Source of the DNA: Daphnia pulex
Lineage: Eukaryota > Arthropoda > Branchiopoda > Diplostraca > Daphniidae
DNA: 64,000 bases
Assembly (NCBI RefSeq): GCF_021134715.1
Contig: NC_060024.1
Span: 7,502,001 to 7,566,000 of the forward strand
Reading direction: 5' to 3'
A program made the position numbers and the translations under genes. Numbering within the stretch: position 1 is the first letter of the stretch; each line of letters opens with the position of its first letter. The notes beneath the pieces were generated by a model. That model did no database searches. It was given only the letters and a program-made list of their open reading frames with translations, and was not told the DNA's origin. Below, piece by piece: positions 1 to 11,639 of this stretch.

Positions 1-1126
1 GTAGCACGTATCTGGGACCAGTGCTTCCTTCATCCGCAAAGGGGTGCCAATACTCCGGAAACGCGATATTTTTTCTTATTTTAGCGCCGTTTGCAAACCT
101 TTTCAGGCTAATACACAGCACTCTGAAGAAAATGACCGCAAACAGCAAAAAAAAATTAATTAACTAATGATACGGAACCAACAAGCGGATTTACCGAGGA
201 AATTGCGCTCCTACACCTTTCGTCATCGTGGCATTCGAAGGGCCACATCGGGGACATTTCCAGCCCGTAATCGCTTCGTAGGCCAGAAAACTGGAGAAAC
301 AATCCCCGATGTGCTTTGCGGATGGCGGGATTGGTAAATCCCATACCAATAACGGTTGCGGGGTCTCGGACGAGAATTGGCAGCTAAAACATTGTGATGT
401 TTCGTTAGAAATTTTTCAATCAAGTAAATCCATTATCATTTTCAAATAATCCATTATCAAATCGCGTTATTTGATAATGAATTTTCCAAGGAAGTTTCTT
501 GAAAAAGAAAAATTACAAAAAATTTATTACTCACCACTGACAAGTCACTTGTTGATAGATGAGGCTTTCAAAGTTATCCTTGAGGACAGTCGGCATAATC
601 ATTGGCAGCTCATCGGCCCAGTAGTTAAGAAGCCGCATGAAAAATTCATGGGCATCCTCTTGCCAGCCAAGCCCATATGACGGATCTAACAACTTTGTCT
701 GCTCTATAAAATCAATGCAATTCACAAAGGATTATTCCATTAGACAAGACATCAAGGGTCATAAAACAAATGATAAATACAGAGTCGCCTGGGGCGGCGT
801 ACATCATATATTACGTAAATCGATTGTCATGTATTGCCCATAAATCTTTCTATCCCTGCCCACCCACACCACTCTCAAATTTTACAACGTATGTACGCCG
901 ACAAGAAACAACAATGACGACAACAACTAACCTGTGCGTTTTGTCCACATTTTCCACAACATCTGAATTCCTCTTTGCCATTAATTTTACAAAGTTGGCG
1001 AAAAGAGTAGGCATGGGTTCGGGGATGTCAGGTAGCCGGAACTCAATGTCCAGACAAATCTCCTCTAGAGAAAGAAGTGCTTGGAGGGTGGCGTTGACAT
1101 AGCAACAATTCCGGATGTTGCGGAAT
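1..1126 (-). CDS. Ubiquitin-specific protease (USP family), partial at left edge
   Basis: Deubiquitinase that cleaves ubiquitin from substrates using a Cys-His pair. Exons read on the minus strand at about 1126-932, 703-535, 383-195 and 122-1. The first carries the Cys box (NCCYVNATLQALLSL, where the family has N-x-C-Y-x-N-x-x-L-Q). The second carries QEDAHEFFMRLL, the family's QQDAxEF signature, and ends entering the first zinc-ribbon CxxC. The third has the second CxxC (CPRCG). The fourth has VLCISLKRF, the usual strand before the His box; the His box itself would lie beyond base 1. Junctions 2/3 and 3/4 are in phase. The junction between exons 1 and 2 is out of phase as I read it, so a small exon may be missed or the copy may be damaged. 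The order of motifs makes the family call strong; the subfamily (USP36/42-like by feel) is not settled. Confidence 0.82.
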
Positions 1127-1559
1127 CTTTTCATTACCGGGAAAAAAAATGTATATTTATACAACGAATTAATTGAGACAATCACTTGTCCAGTACACCC
1201 TCAATTGCACTGATAAAAAAACCGGATGTTTATACAACTCCGTGTTCTTTGGGGATTAGTGTCTTATGACAGAAAAACCCAAATTGGACATGTTGAATCA
1301 TGACTAAAAGCATTAACCAAATCATTTGGATGAAAATTGTAGGTTGGAAGTGGGGAGATTGACTAATGATTAAAGATAATTTCATCAAGGATTAAGTTGA
1401 ATTGTCGTGTGTCACAGATATGACACCGCAAATTAGTGTGGCAACGGCGTGGAATTTCGGTTGCCGTCAAGCCAGATTCAAAAAATTTGAAAAGCAATGA
1501 AATGTTTGATTGAACAAAAACCAACAATATTGGTCAATCGACATCGCGTTTAAAAATGA
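1127..1559. other. No gene recognised
   Basis: Upstream flank of the protease on its strand. Mixed, mildly AT-rich sequence with no coding signal that I can support. A 5' exon of the protease may lie here but shows no conserved motif. Confidence 0.4.
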
Positions 1560-1680
1560 TGCCGGAAGGCGGGATCGTCACACCAGTGTGCCGGCCAATA
1601 AAACGGGCGCGAATGATGCCAACGGCAACAGCAAACGGAATAAACGAAAAGGCGAAATAAAGAAATAAAATTATGAAATG
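1560..1680 (-). repeat. Diverged, inverted relative of the 182-bp repeat
   Basis: This stretch contains ATGCCAACGGCAACAGCAAA and a CACACCAGTGTGCCGGCC block that match, on the opposite strand, the core of the repeat units at 2889-3395 (GCCGTTGGCATTGTTTGC and GCCGGCTGACACACCGGTG). It suggests an inverted pair of repeat arms about 1.2 kb apart. The match is partial. Confidence 0.45.
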
Positions 1681-2888
1681 AGACTCACCCAAACGGAGAT
1701 AGAGACAATGGCGTTACATGTTCACTAGGAAACATTGTCGCGAAATATTTACACCATACGGTGCTGCAGCGAGGTTGGAATCCCGCATAGTACACGTCAA
1801 TAGCCATCTGTTCCGGGCAGGTTGAGTGTAATGGGCAAATAGGGCGCATGGTGATGTGTTGACTATAGTTTTTGCGGGAAGACGAAGGTGAGTGGAAAGA
1901 GCAGCACTGCAACACACAAGAAAAATTTAAGCGCACATCATGATTTTTAAGCAGATGGCAAATAAATCCATAGAGCAAATAGCAAAGGCGAGAAGAATGG
2001 ATCAACAGGAACAACACCGAACAACACCGAAAGAATAAAATTTTAATGCCTTAAGGGTTTTGTAGTCAACGCTACAGCGGGTGACAGTAATGTTTCTTGA
2101 TGGGAGTTTTAGCCTACTCAACCCACCACCTGTGATAAAAATTCACATCTACACTCCTCCTTCATATTTTTCATCCCATCCCAATCGGTGGACAATCCTA
2201 AAATCAAACTCCGACCCATGCGCGATCCTTCCTCCTGTGCAGTAGAGGAGGAGGAGGGGCAAACAAAAAATGTCTTCTGAACAAATTCCTTCCCTCTCCT
2301 TCCTCGAAAAAAGAACAAAGGACAGAGCAGATACTATTTCCACATCCCCTCCCCTTCCAACACACACAATCAGTGTAACAGATGAATGTAAATAACTTTG
2401 CACATGAGCAATAGGTTCTTAAATGTTGTCTTGTAATATTTAAATAGCGTCGTGTGCGTTCGTTTATCATTACATATATCTCCCCCCCCTTTCTTGTTTG
2501 CCTACATATAGGAAAATGTTATCAACATGTGATCGAGTCTGATCGACCCCCTTCGCGCGAACCACACCACGAGGCCGCTACTCCAATCAGTCGTGTTTCG
2601 GTGGTGCTTGAGGCAGGAGCTTCTGCCGATGTCACATGAATTTTTTATTTCGGTAATCTATTAACAATGAGAGTTAAGTTATCAAAATCAACGAAGCCAG
2701 CCCTAGGTAAATATTTAGCATCTGTCCCATAAAATACAATTCTTTCAATATTTTTTTAAACAGAACCCACACCATGGAGACAAATTATTGGTTTGCCGGA
2801 TGGTTACATGGAACGGCTTCAAGTACGGGAAAATCGCTACAGGATCCTTTACAAAATATAAGTGAAACCCATTTTCATTTTGCAATTT
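1681..2888. other. Interval between inverted repeat relatives, no gene recognised
   Basis: No convincing coding sequence. The small open frames on the minus strand here have no recognisable domain and follow low-complexity purine-pyrimidine stretches (for example GAGGAGGAGGAGG near 2246). Confidence 0.35.
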
Positions 2889-3395
2889 ACAGCGTCTAAG
2901 TAGTGGCCGGAATGATCGCACCCATGTACTCTTCCCCTCCGTTTTTATTTGAATTTTGCCGTTCCGATTTATTGGCTGGCTATTGCCGTTGGCATTGTTT
3001 GCGCTGATCTCGCCGGCTGGTACACCGGTGCGCGTATTCCGCCTTTGGGCATTATTTTGCATTGCCATTTACAGCGTTTAAGTAGTGGCCACAATGATCG
3101 CACCCATGTACTCTTCCTTGCCGTTTTCATTTTAATTTTGCCGTTCCGATTTATTGGCTGGCTTTTGCCGTTGGCATTGTTTGCGCTGATCTCGCCGGCT
3201 GGCACACCGGTGCGCGTATTCCGACTTTGGGCATTATTTTGCATTGCCATTTACAGCGTCTAAGTAGTGGCCACAATGATCGCAACCCATGTACTCTTCC
3301 TTGCCGTTTTCATTTTAATTTTGCCATTTTGTCTGATATGGCGGCTATTGCCGTTGGCATTGTTTGCGCTGATCTCGCCGGCTGACACACCGGTG
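2889..3395 (+). repeat. 182-bp direct tandem repeat, nearly three units
   Basis: ACAGCG starts at 2889, 3071 and 3253, giving an exact 182-bp period. Each unit holds CTAAGTAGTGGCC or a one-base variant, then GATCGCACCCATGTACTC and CTGATCTCGCCGGCTG. The third unit diverges after about 70 bases and ends near 3395. Because 182 is not a multiple of three, the long hydrophobic open frames crossing it are by-products rather than a repeated protein domain. The array abuts the first exon of the next gene at about 3449. Confidence 0.9.
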
Positions 3396-3448
3396 TCTGC
3401 TTTTTTAATAATAACATCGCCACCAATATTTTATTTTTTATCCTTTAT

Positions 3449-4783
3449 AGGATATATGGAAAGATAAAAGTACTACGGGCACTAACGAAAGTTAAGGCTC
3501 ACTTGCGGCAACACCCGGATCCTCGAGTTGACTATTCAAAATTCAATACTCTGGCAAAGTATTTTGAAGCAACACCACTACATGAGGCTCTCGCTCGTGA
3601 ACGGAAAGCGGCGGATACAGCGGAGCCTCTTATTGATGATGATGTTCAAGATAATGTTGTTCAAAAGTCCATTCCTGACTTTCTCTGCGGCTGGGGTTTC
3701 TTAGTCACGAAAGCTGATAGGATTTTGGAATATCGCTATCTCAACCTGGGACGCAAAATGGAGCTTGACATTGCCAACACTGACGTAGGAGAGGTAAGAT
3801 TAAACTTGTGTTGCATTTATGCGTGACATCTGCTTACATCGTAACCCTTTCAGAATGCAGCAAGTGAAGCGGCTTCGACAAATACAACCACCGCTGCTCT
3901 CGAAACAATTGCGGCAACAAAAGCAAAGTTTGAAAAGTGGTTCAATGGTCGCGACTCTTACTCACAGTCCCTAATCGGTAAAATTTATTTATAGTTACTG
4001 GTTTATCATTGATTCACATGTAATTTAACTGGTTTTATTATTTCTTTGTTTGCGTTGCGTTCACCGTGTCTTGTATAATTTTTTTTCTTTCACCAGAAAA
4101 ACTGGCAGAATGCGATCAGGTTCTTGCCAATTACAAGCAGCCGCACATCGGTGATGCTTCCAAGGTCATTCCGGAAGGACACATAATTTGCCGGGGCAAC
4201 AAGGGATTTAAATGCAACGTTGGGCATCATAAGGAAAATAAATGTTCCTACAGTTGCCGAAAACATAAAGAGCTAGGAGTGGGCTAACACATCATTCCTA
4301 TCATCTTGAAAAGAAGAAGCCATCTGTTCAGAAGTTGATAGAAGAGCTCGATTGGTATGTAAATTTTTAGTTTATATTTCCATGGAAAGTTATATAATAA
4401 TAATACAATTTTAAATGCACCGTACGTCGATGTATAGGCAAGTGTCGCCAAGTCTTGGCATCGCCGAAGCATTGTCTTCTTCCAGTGCGACACGCTTAAA
4501 GCCTTACGTCATCAACAACGGACCACTTTGCTCATTCTGCGATCGACGGGTGTACAAATTGATGCAGTCCGAACCAGCTACATGTTACGGCTGCGAGAAA
4601 CGCATCGTAACCAAATATCGCATCATCACCGAACACAACGTGCGCTGCTACGCCCCACCCGAGGACAAAGCGACTAGGCCCGCCAAAACGCTAGTATTCA
4701 TGTGTGCGCGAATGTCAGGCGAGTCGGAGAAACTTCCCGAAGGTGTTTTATTACACAATTTGGGACGACGTGAAACAGAGTAG
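3449..4783 (+). pseudogene. Multi-exon gene of unknown family, one frame break
   Basis: I do not recognise this family. Exons with clean GT-AG borders are 3449-3793, 3854-3977, 4097 to about 4355, and 4438-4783. Introns are 60-120 bp. Exon 1 reads an acidic, hydrophilic protein (HPDPRVDYSKFNTLAKYFEA, then PDFLCGWGFLVTKAD). Exon 3 is cysteine-histidine rich (CNVGHHKENKCSYSCRKHKE) and hits TAA near 4285, after which a one-base shift restores EKKKPSVQKLIEELDW into the next intron. Exon 4 has CSFCDRR and CYGCEKR pairs, a likely zinc-binding module. The repeated CxxC and C-H clusters suggest a DNA- or RNA-binding or transposase-accessory protein. It may form one larger gene with the exons at 5447-7287. 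Confidence 0.6.
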
Positions 4784-5446
4784 AAGCCCCTAGAAGGTTA
4801 GTTATTTCAATTTTTTGTGTGTCTTCATCCATATAGATGGACAAAAGAATGTGCTAATAGACGAGCGACACATGCAGCAGTAAGAAATGCATAGATTAAA
4901 CTACATGTTGTAATAGCTTACTATAGCTGCGCGCTCTGCGTGGATTCAAGATTTTGACCTACGTTGTCCGTTTTGCGGCTGAATGTGTCCGTTGGCTCCG
5001 TTCCCACGCTAACTTTTAGGTTTCCAATTGGTTGGTTCATCTTTAGCTTGCTCTTGACCTACCGGTTGATTTTTTTTGGGTTCATAAAAGAGTTACAACC
5101 AATGCTATATAGTCCATTTTTTTTTGGTTGGCGCTCCGGTTCAGTGATTCGATTTTTATAATACGACGTACCACGCACCTGGCGTTATAGGGCCTACATC
5201 TCTCCGCTTTCTCCCGATTGCAACCACGTCCCCCGCCAACCCAAATCCCTACCTCAATAAATAAATCCTATTCGAAATGGACGGCAAAGCGTCGTCGTGG
5301 ACCTGAAGGGATGGCTACTGTTCTTCTCATAATTCACCAAAATTTTACAACGTTCAAATTTAAATCCAATTCAAATTTAAATTCATGTTGTCTATGTGTT
5401 TGTTTTGCGTTGCTCAACTGTGTGTTATTTTTTTTTCTTTGGTTAG
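4784..5446. other. No gene recognised
   Basis: Mixed sequence between coding segments. It may be an intron of a larger gene. Only short open frames without motifs are present. Confidence 0.3.
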
Positions 5447-5707
5447 CAATAGCGGCATTTACGGCGGACGTAATTGTCCAGGCTACCGGGCTACCCACTC
5501 GAGCTACAGCTAGTGGGGAAATTCGCGAGCGCGGCCGGAGCTCGTGCGCCTTTGTCAACGATGAGCCTTCCAACTCATCAGCAGGAAGCAGACGTGGCAA
5601 CTCTAAACATGTTAACCGAGTACATCATCAACGCCTACCGGCCGGGTGACGTCATTCTAATTGCCATGAGCCAGCCTGCAAGCTTCTGTGTAGGACATCA
5701 AGATCTG
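5447..5707 (+). CDS. Probable internal exon of unknown gene
   Basis: A block of coding-like composition bounded by a TTAG acceptor before 5447 and a GTAATA donor after 5707. Two frames stay open. The more protein-like one in its second half reads ATLNMLTEYIINAYRPGDVI, then ILIAMSQPASFCVG. It lies on the same strand as the exons before and after it. The family is unknown, and the choice of frame is not secure. Confidence 0.35.
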
Positions 5708-6500
5708 GTAATATTTTTGGGTGGATATTTATTTTGGGTTTCGTTTGGTAGGGGTTGCCGGCGGTGCGAGATGTTTGACGAAAGCAGGTTTCCGAATGCG
5801 TTCCCCTTTGGGCATTTAAAAAACCCATGGAAAAGCAGTTTACTCTTTTCCTATCTTTATCTAGATGTAAAAAAATGAAAAAATTGTGGACAAATGCCTT
5901 ATTTTTTTCATCAATCAAATTTATAGAATCTTGAATACCAAAATTTTAGAAGAAATCGACAAAACTAGCCTCTATATGCCTTGATCATGCTTCGGCTTAC
6001 AATAAGAAAAGCATAAGTTGTTTTGCTTGAACAAAACTTTTTATTTGATGATAAATTAACAAAGCTAGTTGAAGTAGGGTTAATTAATAATAGTAAGTTG
6101 TTGGTTAATTTATTATCTGAAACATTTGGTTTATTTGACTGATCAATTTTGTCAGATTATAAAGAAAGAAACAGAAAGTTTTGTATATTCTAAATTTTTA
6201 AAAAAGCATTTCTTATATTATATTTGAATATATTTATAAATTAAAGATAAAAAAAGAAAAAAACTATATAATTTTGTCACGTAACTATTTTTTAAATAGA
6301 GAAATATGCTAATTTTTGTAAACTAGGCTCTTATATCACATTTTCAAAGTTATTAGATTATGCTTTAAAGGTGCATGAGCATAATGAGTTTTCTTGCTCT
6401 AAATATTTTAACTTGGAGCTTTCAGTATATCTTTATTATCTTAATCTAATATCAATGTTTTTTTGGGAAAAGCCCATCAAACTTGTAATATAATTATCGC
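5708..6500. other. AT-rich gap
   Basis: Strongly AT-rich sequence with no open frame of note. Its base composition contrasts sharply with the GC-balanced exons on both sides, as expected for an intron or old insertion. Confidence 0.5.
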
Positions 6501-6511
6501 ACTTTACAAAG

Positions 6512-6814
6512 GAAATGTTCATCCGTGAGCTCTTTGAGCGTGGAATCCCGCCGGAAGCGTGCTATTTTTATTGCCGTGGGTTGAAGTCTTTGCATGGCGC
6601 AACACTTCCCAACGAAACTACACTATCGGCTGCCGAATTGCGTAACGTAATACTCGACGAGATTCCTCGCTACGGCGTTAGACCAGCTGTCTCGGCCTAC
6701 CTACATGCAGCAAAAGCAGGTCAGTTGCCACAACAACTTGGTCAAATAGAAGAGTACAAGATGACATTCGCTCATGTTTTATTGTTGGAGAACAGGTGTT
6801 TGTCAGCGTGTTAA
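6512..6814 (+). CDS. Exon of unknown protein
   Basis: Open from an acceptor-like TTTACAAAG before 6512 to TAA at 6812. The product contains RELFERGIPPEACYFYCRGL and then AAELRNVILDEIPRYGVRPA, helical and coding-like, with no named domain that I recognise. Same strand as its neighbours and 28 bases before the next start codon, so it could be an upstream exon or a separate small gene. Confidence 0.45.
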   Translation, partial: EMFIRELFERGIPPEACYFYCRGLKSLHGATLPNETTLSAAELRNVILDEIPRYGVRPAVSAYLHAAKAGQLPQQLGQIEEYKMTFAHVLLLENRCLSAC

Positions 6815-6842
6815 CCAACCGTTGAAAGGACGTAACACTAAG

Positions 6843-7287
6843 ATGGATGGAAAGAAGAGAAAGGAAGCTGCTGGACCTAATGCTTCACAGACGTTGCGGA
6901 AGGTATGTGACTGTACAGGGGAAACATGCGGGACATAGCGGTTGGTCGAAAATAATGATATTTTTTCTTTTTTTTTTTTTTAGTTTGATGAAGTTACGCA
7001 GGCCGCCGTGTTAGTTTGCAAATTCCCTGATTGCCGGGGAGTTATTGGATCTGACTTTGCTGTTCGTTGTGGTCCCTGTGGTTGTTGGTTTCACGGCAGC
7101 TGCGTACAGTTGACGGCAGCCACCGCGGATGATGTTGACTCGAGCTACATGGAGTGGGTGTGCGCTGATTGCGCAATTCCGGCCGTCCTGGGCAAATACT
7201 ATATTCGACATGAGCAGTTGGCGTTGGCTGTAGAGTACTGTATGTTTCATGACGACAGTAGCATCTACCTGGACATCTGCCACTTAG
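6843..7287 (+). CDS. PHD-finger protein exons
   Basis: Exon 6843-6902 starts with ATG in AAGATGG context and encodes 20 residues (MDGKKRKEAAGPNASQTLRK). A 81-bp intron with a long pyrimidine tract leads to exon 6984-7287. This carries a PHD zinc finger: CKFPDC, then CGPCGCWFHGSC, then WVCADC, matching the C4-H-C3 spacing of the histone-reading PHD fold. A GTAAGA donor follows at 7288, so the gene continued rightwards, but the L2 element at 7497 now interrupts it. The downstream exons could be those at 11640-12231. Function beyond chromatin or peptide binding cannot be inferred. Confidence 0.65.
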
Positions 7288-7496
7288 GTAAGACTTTCCA
7301 TGATTACCAGAGTTTATTTAAATGTAGAACACAGAAATTGCCCCAAAACTGTTTCTATTTTCATTGGTGTTATTGCTGTTGCTGTTGCTGCTCGTTATTG
7401 CTGTTGCGTTTGGGTTCCAAGAAATGATATGCGCGAAGTGTAGTCTATGTTTATATAAAGAAATTATAAGGGAAATCTGAAAGGAAAAAAAAATGA

Positions 7497-10400
7497 TTGT
7501 ATATAATGTAATGTAATGTAATGTATGTAATGTATTAATTTATAGAGCGCCTTTTACAAGCATGATCAAAGGCGCTATAACTCCATCGAAGGAGTAGAAC
7601 TAATGAGACATATCATTTTGCATTGGGATATTCAAGTTTAAACAAATATGTTTTCAACATTGATCGAAACTGAGATAAGGAATTGGCTGTTCCGATGGGC
7701 AAAGGAATACTGTTCCAGATCTTGGGGGCCATCCTCGCAAATGAGCAATCACCATAATTGACTAGTTTGGTTTTGGGCAGAATCAAATCGAGAGAAGAGC
7801 GAAATTTCCTCCGAGATATCAGCTCAGACAGATACACGGGGGCACAATTGTTAATACATCGATAAGTTTGGGTAGCAATCTTAAAAGTTATTCGAGTAGA
7901 GACCGGGAGCCAGTGTAAATTTATAAGAACATCAGAGATATGATCGTACTTCCTCCGTCTAGCGATCAACCGCGCAGCCATATTTTGCACAGCTTGTAGT
8001 TTACCAAGTCGTTTTGAAGGAAGACCAACAAGAAGGGAGTTCCCATAATCCAAAGTAGATGTAACAAAAGCATGTACAAGTTGAACAGCCGCAGAATCAG
8101 AAAGAAATTTCCTGATTCGCGAAATACGATGCAAATGATAATATGCCTGCGACACATTGAATTAATTTGGGGCTCCATAGTCAAGCGAGAGTCAAAAATT
8201 ACACCAAGGTTACGGACATTTTTAGACGGAATAATTGGCACATCACCAACCATCAGAAGATGTTCATGGGGCGTATGGTATCCATGTACAAGGAGCGCAT
8301 CCGTCTTGCTTTCGTTGAATTTCATCCGATTCGCCGACATCCATTGCCTTGTCTCACCAATACAGTTTGACAAAGCAGCATATGCAATGCGTTGTTCCAC
8401 CCCATCAACAGTCGGCTTGAAGGTCTTGTGTTGTTGAGCATCATCAGCATAGTACTGGTCGCTGATACCATGATGAACGGCAATATCATGGATCGGGCTG
8501 TGGTACAGAGTAAACATAACTGGGCCTAGGACTGACCCTTGCGGTACCCCGCAATTTAAGAAAATCGGGGAAGACGTAACACCAAATACATGAACAGACT
8601 GGGAGCGATTTGCAAGATAGGAACTGAACCAATCAAGGGCCGAACCACAAATACCAAAACGAGCTGATAGGCGATCAAGAAGTACAGAATGGTCGATTGT
8701 GTCGAACGCTGCACTTTGATCAAGCAGTGCGAGGATCGCAGCATTCCCGCCATCGACGGCCACGAGCAGATCATTCATGACTCGAAGCAGCGCTGTCTCC
8801 GTGGAATGATCTGGTCGATATGCAGATTGCACTGGAACCAGCAGATTGGATGACTGGATATGAGACATGATTTGTTTTACACATACTTGCTCAACAAGTT
8901 TGGATAAAAATGACAGATTCGACACTGGACGGTAGTTACAGAGCTTATTTGGGTCAAGATCCGATTTCTTTAACAGCGGGGTGACAAATGCTAACTTCAT
9001 TTCATCAGGGAAAATACCAGATGATAGCGACAAATTGATAATATTTGTGATGGGATGAACGAGGATATAAAAAAATTCTTTCAACATGAAAGTAGGAATT
9101 GGATCACGTAGCGAGGACTTTGATGGACACTTGTCTAGAAGGGATGCAACTTCACTAACCGTCACTTGAGAAAAACAGGAAAACATGTTCACCAGTCTTG
9201 GCTCCTCAGGCATCGCCAGTGGCCCTTCAGCATCCAGACTAGCCCGAATGTCAGAGATCTTATCAGAGAAAAAGCAGCCGAAGTCATTCAGAAGATTCGC
9301 CAAGGAGACATGCTGAGGTAGCTTGAGCCCAGTCTTCTTCAGTAGAAAAGAATCCACGATCTTAAACAGAGACTTCTTGCCCGAGCACTCAGCAATCTTG
9401 GAGTTAAGGAACGATTCTTTTGCTTCCTTAATCAACCTCCTCAGATCATCTCTCGAGATCATCAGCTCTTCCTTGTCAAACTCAAGTCCACGTAGACGCC
9501 ATCTTCTTTCCAGTTTCCGAGCTCGACACCTTGCCAACCTGATTTCATCCGTCAGCCATGGATTATCCGAGCGAATTGTGACTATCTTCTTTATTAATGG
9601 AGCATGCTTTTCAAGCACATGAGCAATAGAGGTGTTGTATTGCTCAACAATCTCATCAATATTATCGGCTGGGTTGGAAATGAGAGGCATGGAGATTAGA
9701 TCTTCTCTGAACCTGACAGGATCAATCGATTTCAGTTTCCTGAACGTGATGGATCTTTGCGGACGGAGAGGACGATGCAGTTGCAGCAATGATGTCACTG
9801 CCAGATGGTCACTTATGAGCCCTTCAACCTCACAGCCGATCACCAGATTGTCAGACACTCTCGTAAGCACAAGGTCAAGGATGTGGCCTCTAATATGAGT
9901 GGATTCACTTACATGTTGAAAAAGCCCATGTGATTCGACAATGGATAGGAATTTGATAGCTGTTGAGTCGGCAAGATTGTCCACATGAATGTTGAAATCT
10001 CCAACAATCAGCAGGCGACCAGGCAATAAAACTAGAAGATCAAGAAAGTCAGAGAATTCAGGTAGAAAATGACAAGAATTTTCCCTTGTTGAACGATAGA
10101 TCACCACAACACGCAGGCAGACAGAGTTCACTGTAAGAGATGTGGCCAGGTACTCGAACGACGAGGCTGTAAAATTCACAGGAAACAAGCAACCAACACG
10201 AATGGTACTTCGAAAGAGTAACGCGACACCTCCACCTGAAGTCATAATCCTGGGATTGTGAACAGCAACAAATCCATCCGGACAAATTCCACGTAGTATA
10301 TCCTCACCATGTTGAACAGTGAGCCAAGTTTCAGTGATTCCCAAAATATCGAGTCTATTGGATAATAGGTGGTGCGTGATTACATCTGGTTTGCAACACA

Positions 10401-10810
10401 CCGATCTTGCATTAACAAGGCCAAAAGATAAAAATTTCTTCACCTCTCTTGCTCTTTTTGCCTGCCTTCCACTCCTCCATTTTCTACGGCCTTTTTTCCA
10501 ACCGCATGCATCCCGTTGACTAGGACTATGAGAACCAGGTTTTGCAATACCAAGTGTGACAACAAGCTCACACCAGACCTCACACAATGAGAAAAGTGGA
10601 GAGTTCTTGCCTAAAGTCAAAATAAATTCACGAGAAATAGGCACACAAAATCTGGAAGCAGACGATGGAGCAGAAAGTAAACAGTCAACCAGCATGATGT
10701 GACTCACAGGACGAGAGGTGAGAGCAGAAATGTTGCACAAGAAATGCCAAACTCGAACAAGAAATGCCCAAGATATCCCATATAAGATTAACCAACTTTC
10801 AAACATTTAT
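7497..10810 (-). mobile_element. Non-LTR retrotransposon, L2/CR1 type
   Basis: Read on the minus strand, the element ends with a short hairpin (AGCGCCTTT against AAAGGCGCT, about 7541-7576 on the plus strand) followed by a TACATTACAT-type tail at about 7497-7535. Hairpin plus short-repeat 3' tails are typical of L2/CR1 elements, which recognise their own RNA end by reverse transcription. The 5' end is uncertain: the coding frame opens near 10806 and I see no clear promoter or target-site duplication. It sits between the PHD exon and the next coding block and is nearly full length with one frame break, so it is relatively young. Confidence 0.85.
7613..10806 (-). pseudogene. L2/CR1-type endonuclease and reverse transcriptase ORF, one frame break
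   Basis: Encodes the enzyme that nicks target DNA and copies element RNA. From the N-terminus the APE-type endonuclease shows GLVNARSV, LDILGITETWL, LLIVGDFNIHVD and then ISDHLAV. The reverse transcriptase shows CNYRPVSNLSFLSKLVE, LLDQSAAFDTIDHSVLL, GVPQGSVLGP and the catalytic YYADD. Just after the domain the frame shifts near 8155, and the conserved L2 C-terminal region (KLQAVQNMAARLI, LHWLPVSTRI) continues in another frame to the stop at 7613. The first roughly 100 residues before the endonuclease have no clear domain. With the break the copy probably makes no full enzyme. Confidence 0.88.
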
Positions 10811-11639
10811 TTCACCAAAATAACCAGGAAAAATGATACAAATCAGGACCGTCAAACTAGTGCAGCCACTCAGGGCGCTCAATAGCAGACGACGTATATA
10901 ATGCAGCACTCCGAATTTCTCTGATGTGTACTCTTTTAGTAGAAACCAAAAGAAATCCAGTTTACACTATATTATATTCCGTCTTATGATTTGTATATAG
11001 AAAGTGCAGATTGCTGGGTCTACCGGCTCTTGATTGAAACATGTTCTTTAACGGAGGATTATATAAGCACAATATTAGGATAGCCATATAGCTGCAAGCC
11101 TGTCTGAAAATATAGATATATAGTCTATAAACCATAGAGACATCTAACAAAATCAAAAGGAGTTTTGAACAAAGCGGAATAAGGATACATCGGGTGAATC
11201 ATCCGGATCGCCCCGGATCGCCCGTTTAGTTTTATACAGGTGCAAAAGTATTATTGCGCGCAAATGAAGCTGTTGCTATGTAACCAGATATGGATATGCT
11301 CGGGTTACGCAATGCCCTAAAGAACTTGTCGTGGTTAGGTCGCGCCGCTGTCTTATGTTTCTACGTAGCTATATATCAAACCAGTTTATTAGAATGGTGC
11401 TAAGCAGCAGGAGAGAATTACAAATGTGGTCGTGTGCATCCTGCCAAACGAGAACTCATTTTATAAGTCTATGTAAAATCAATTACTTGATACGCAAAAA
11501 TTACGGCAAATACGTCAATGTTCGCACAGCCCAAAAGCTGAGTGGAAAATCCATTGGGTGTAGTAGACCTTACCTTTATCGGCAGCGTGCCCCTATTAGG
11601 TGTATAATTAATCTGTTTATTTATCTGCTCTTTGCAGCG
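10811..11639. other. No confident gene; possible small exon
   Basis: The flank beyond the L2 5' end. A short coding-like frame lies at about 11430-11570 (IRKNYGKYVNVRTAQKLSGK) on the plus strand, ahead of the next block. It could be an exon of that gene, but I see no independent support. Confidence 0.3.

Noticed and set aside
2949..3467. Hydrophobic open frames that look like repeated membrane proteins
   Set aside because: They run across 182-bp repeat units; the unit is not a multiple of three, so the apparent repeated segments are in different frames.
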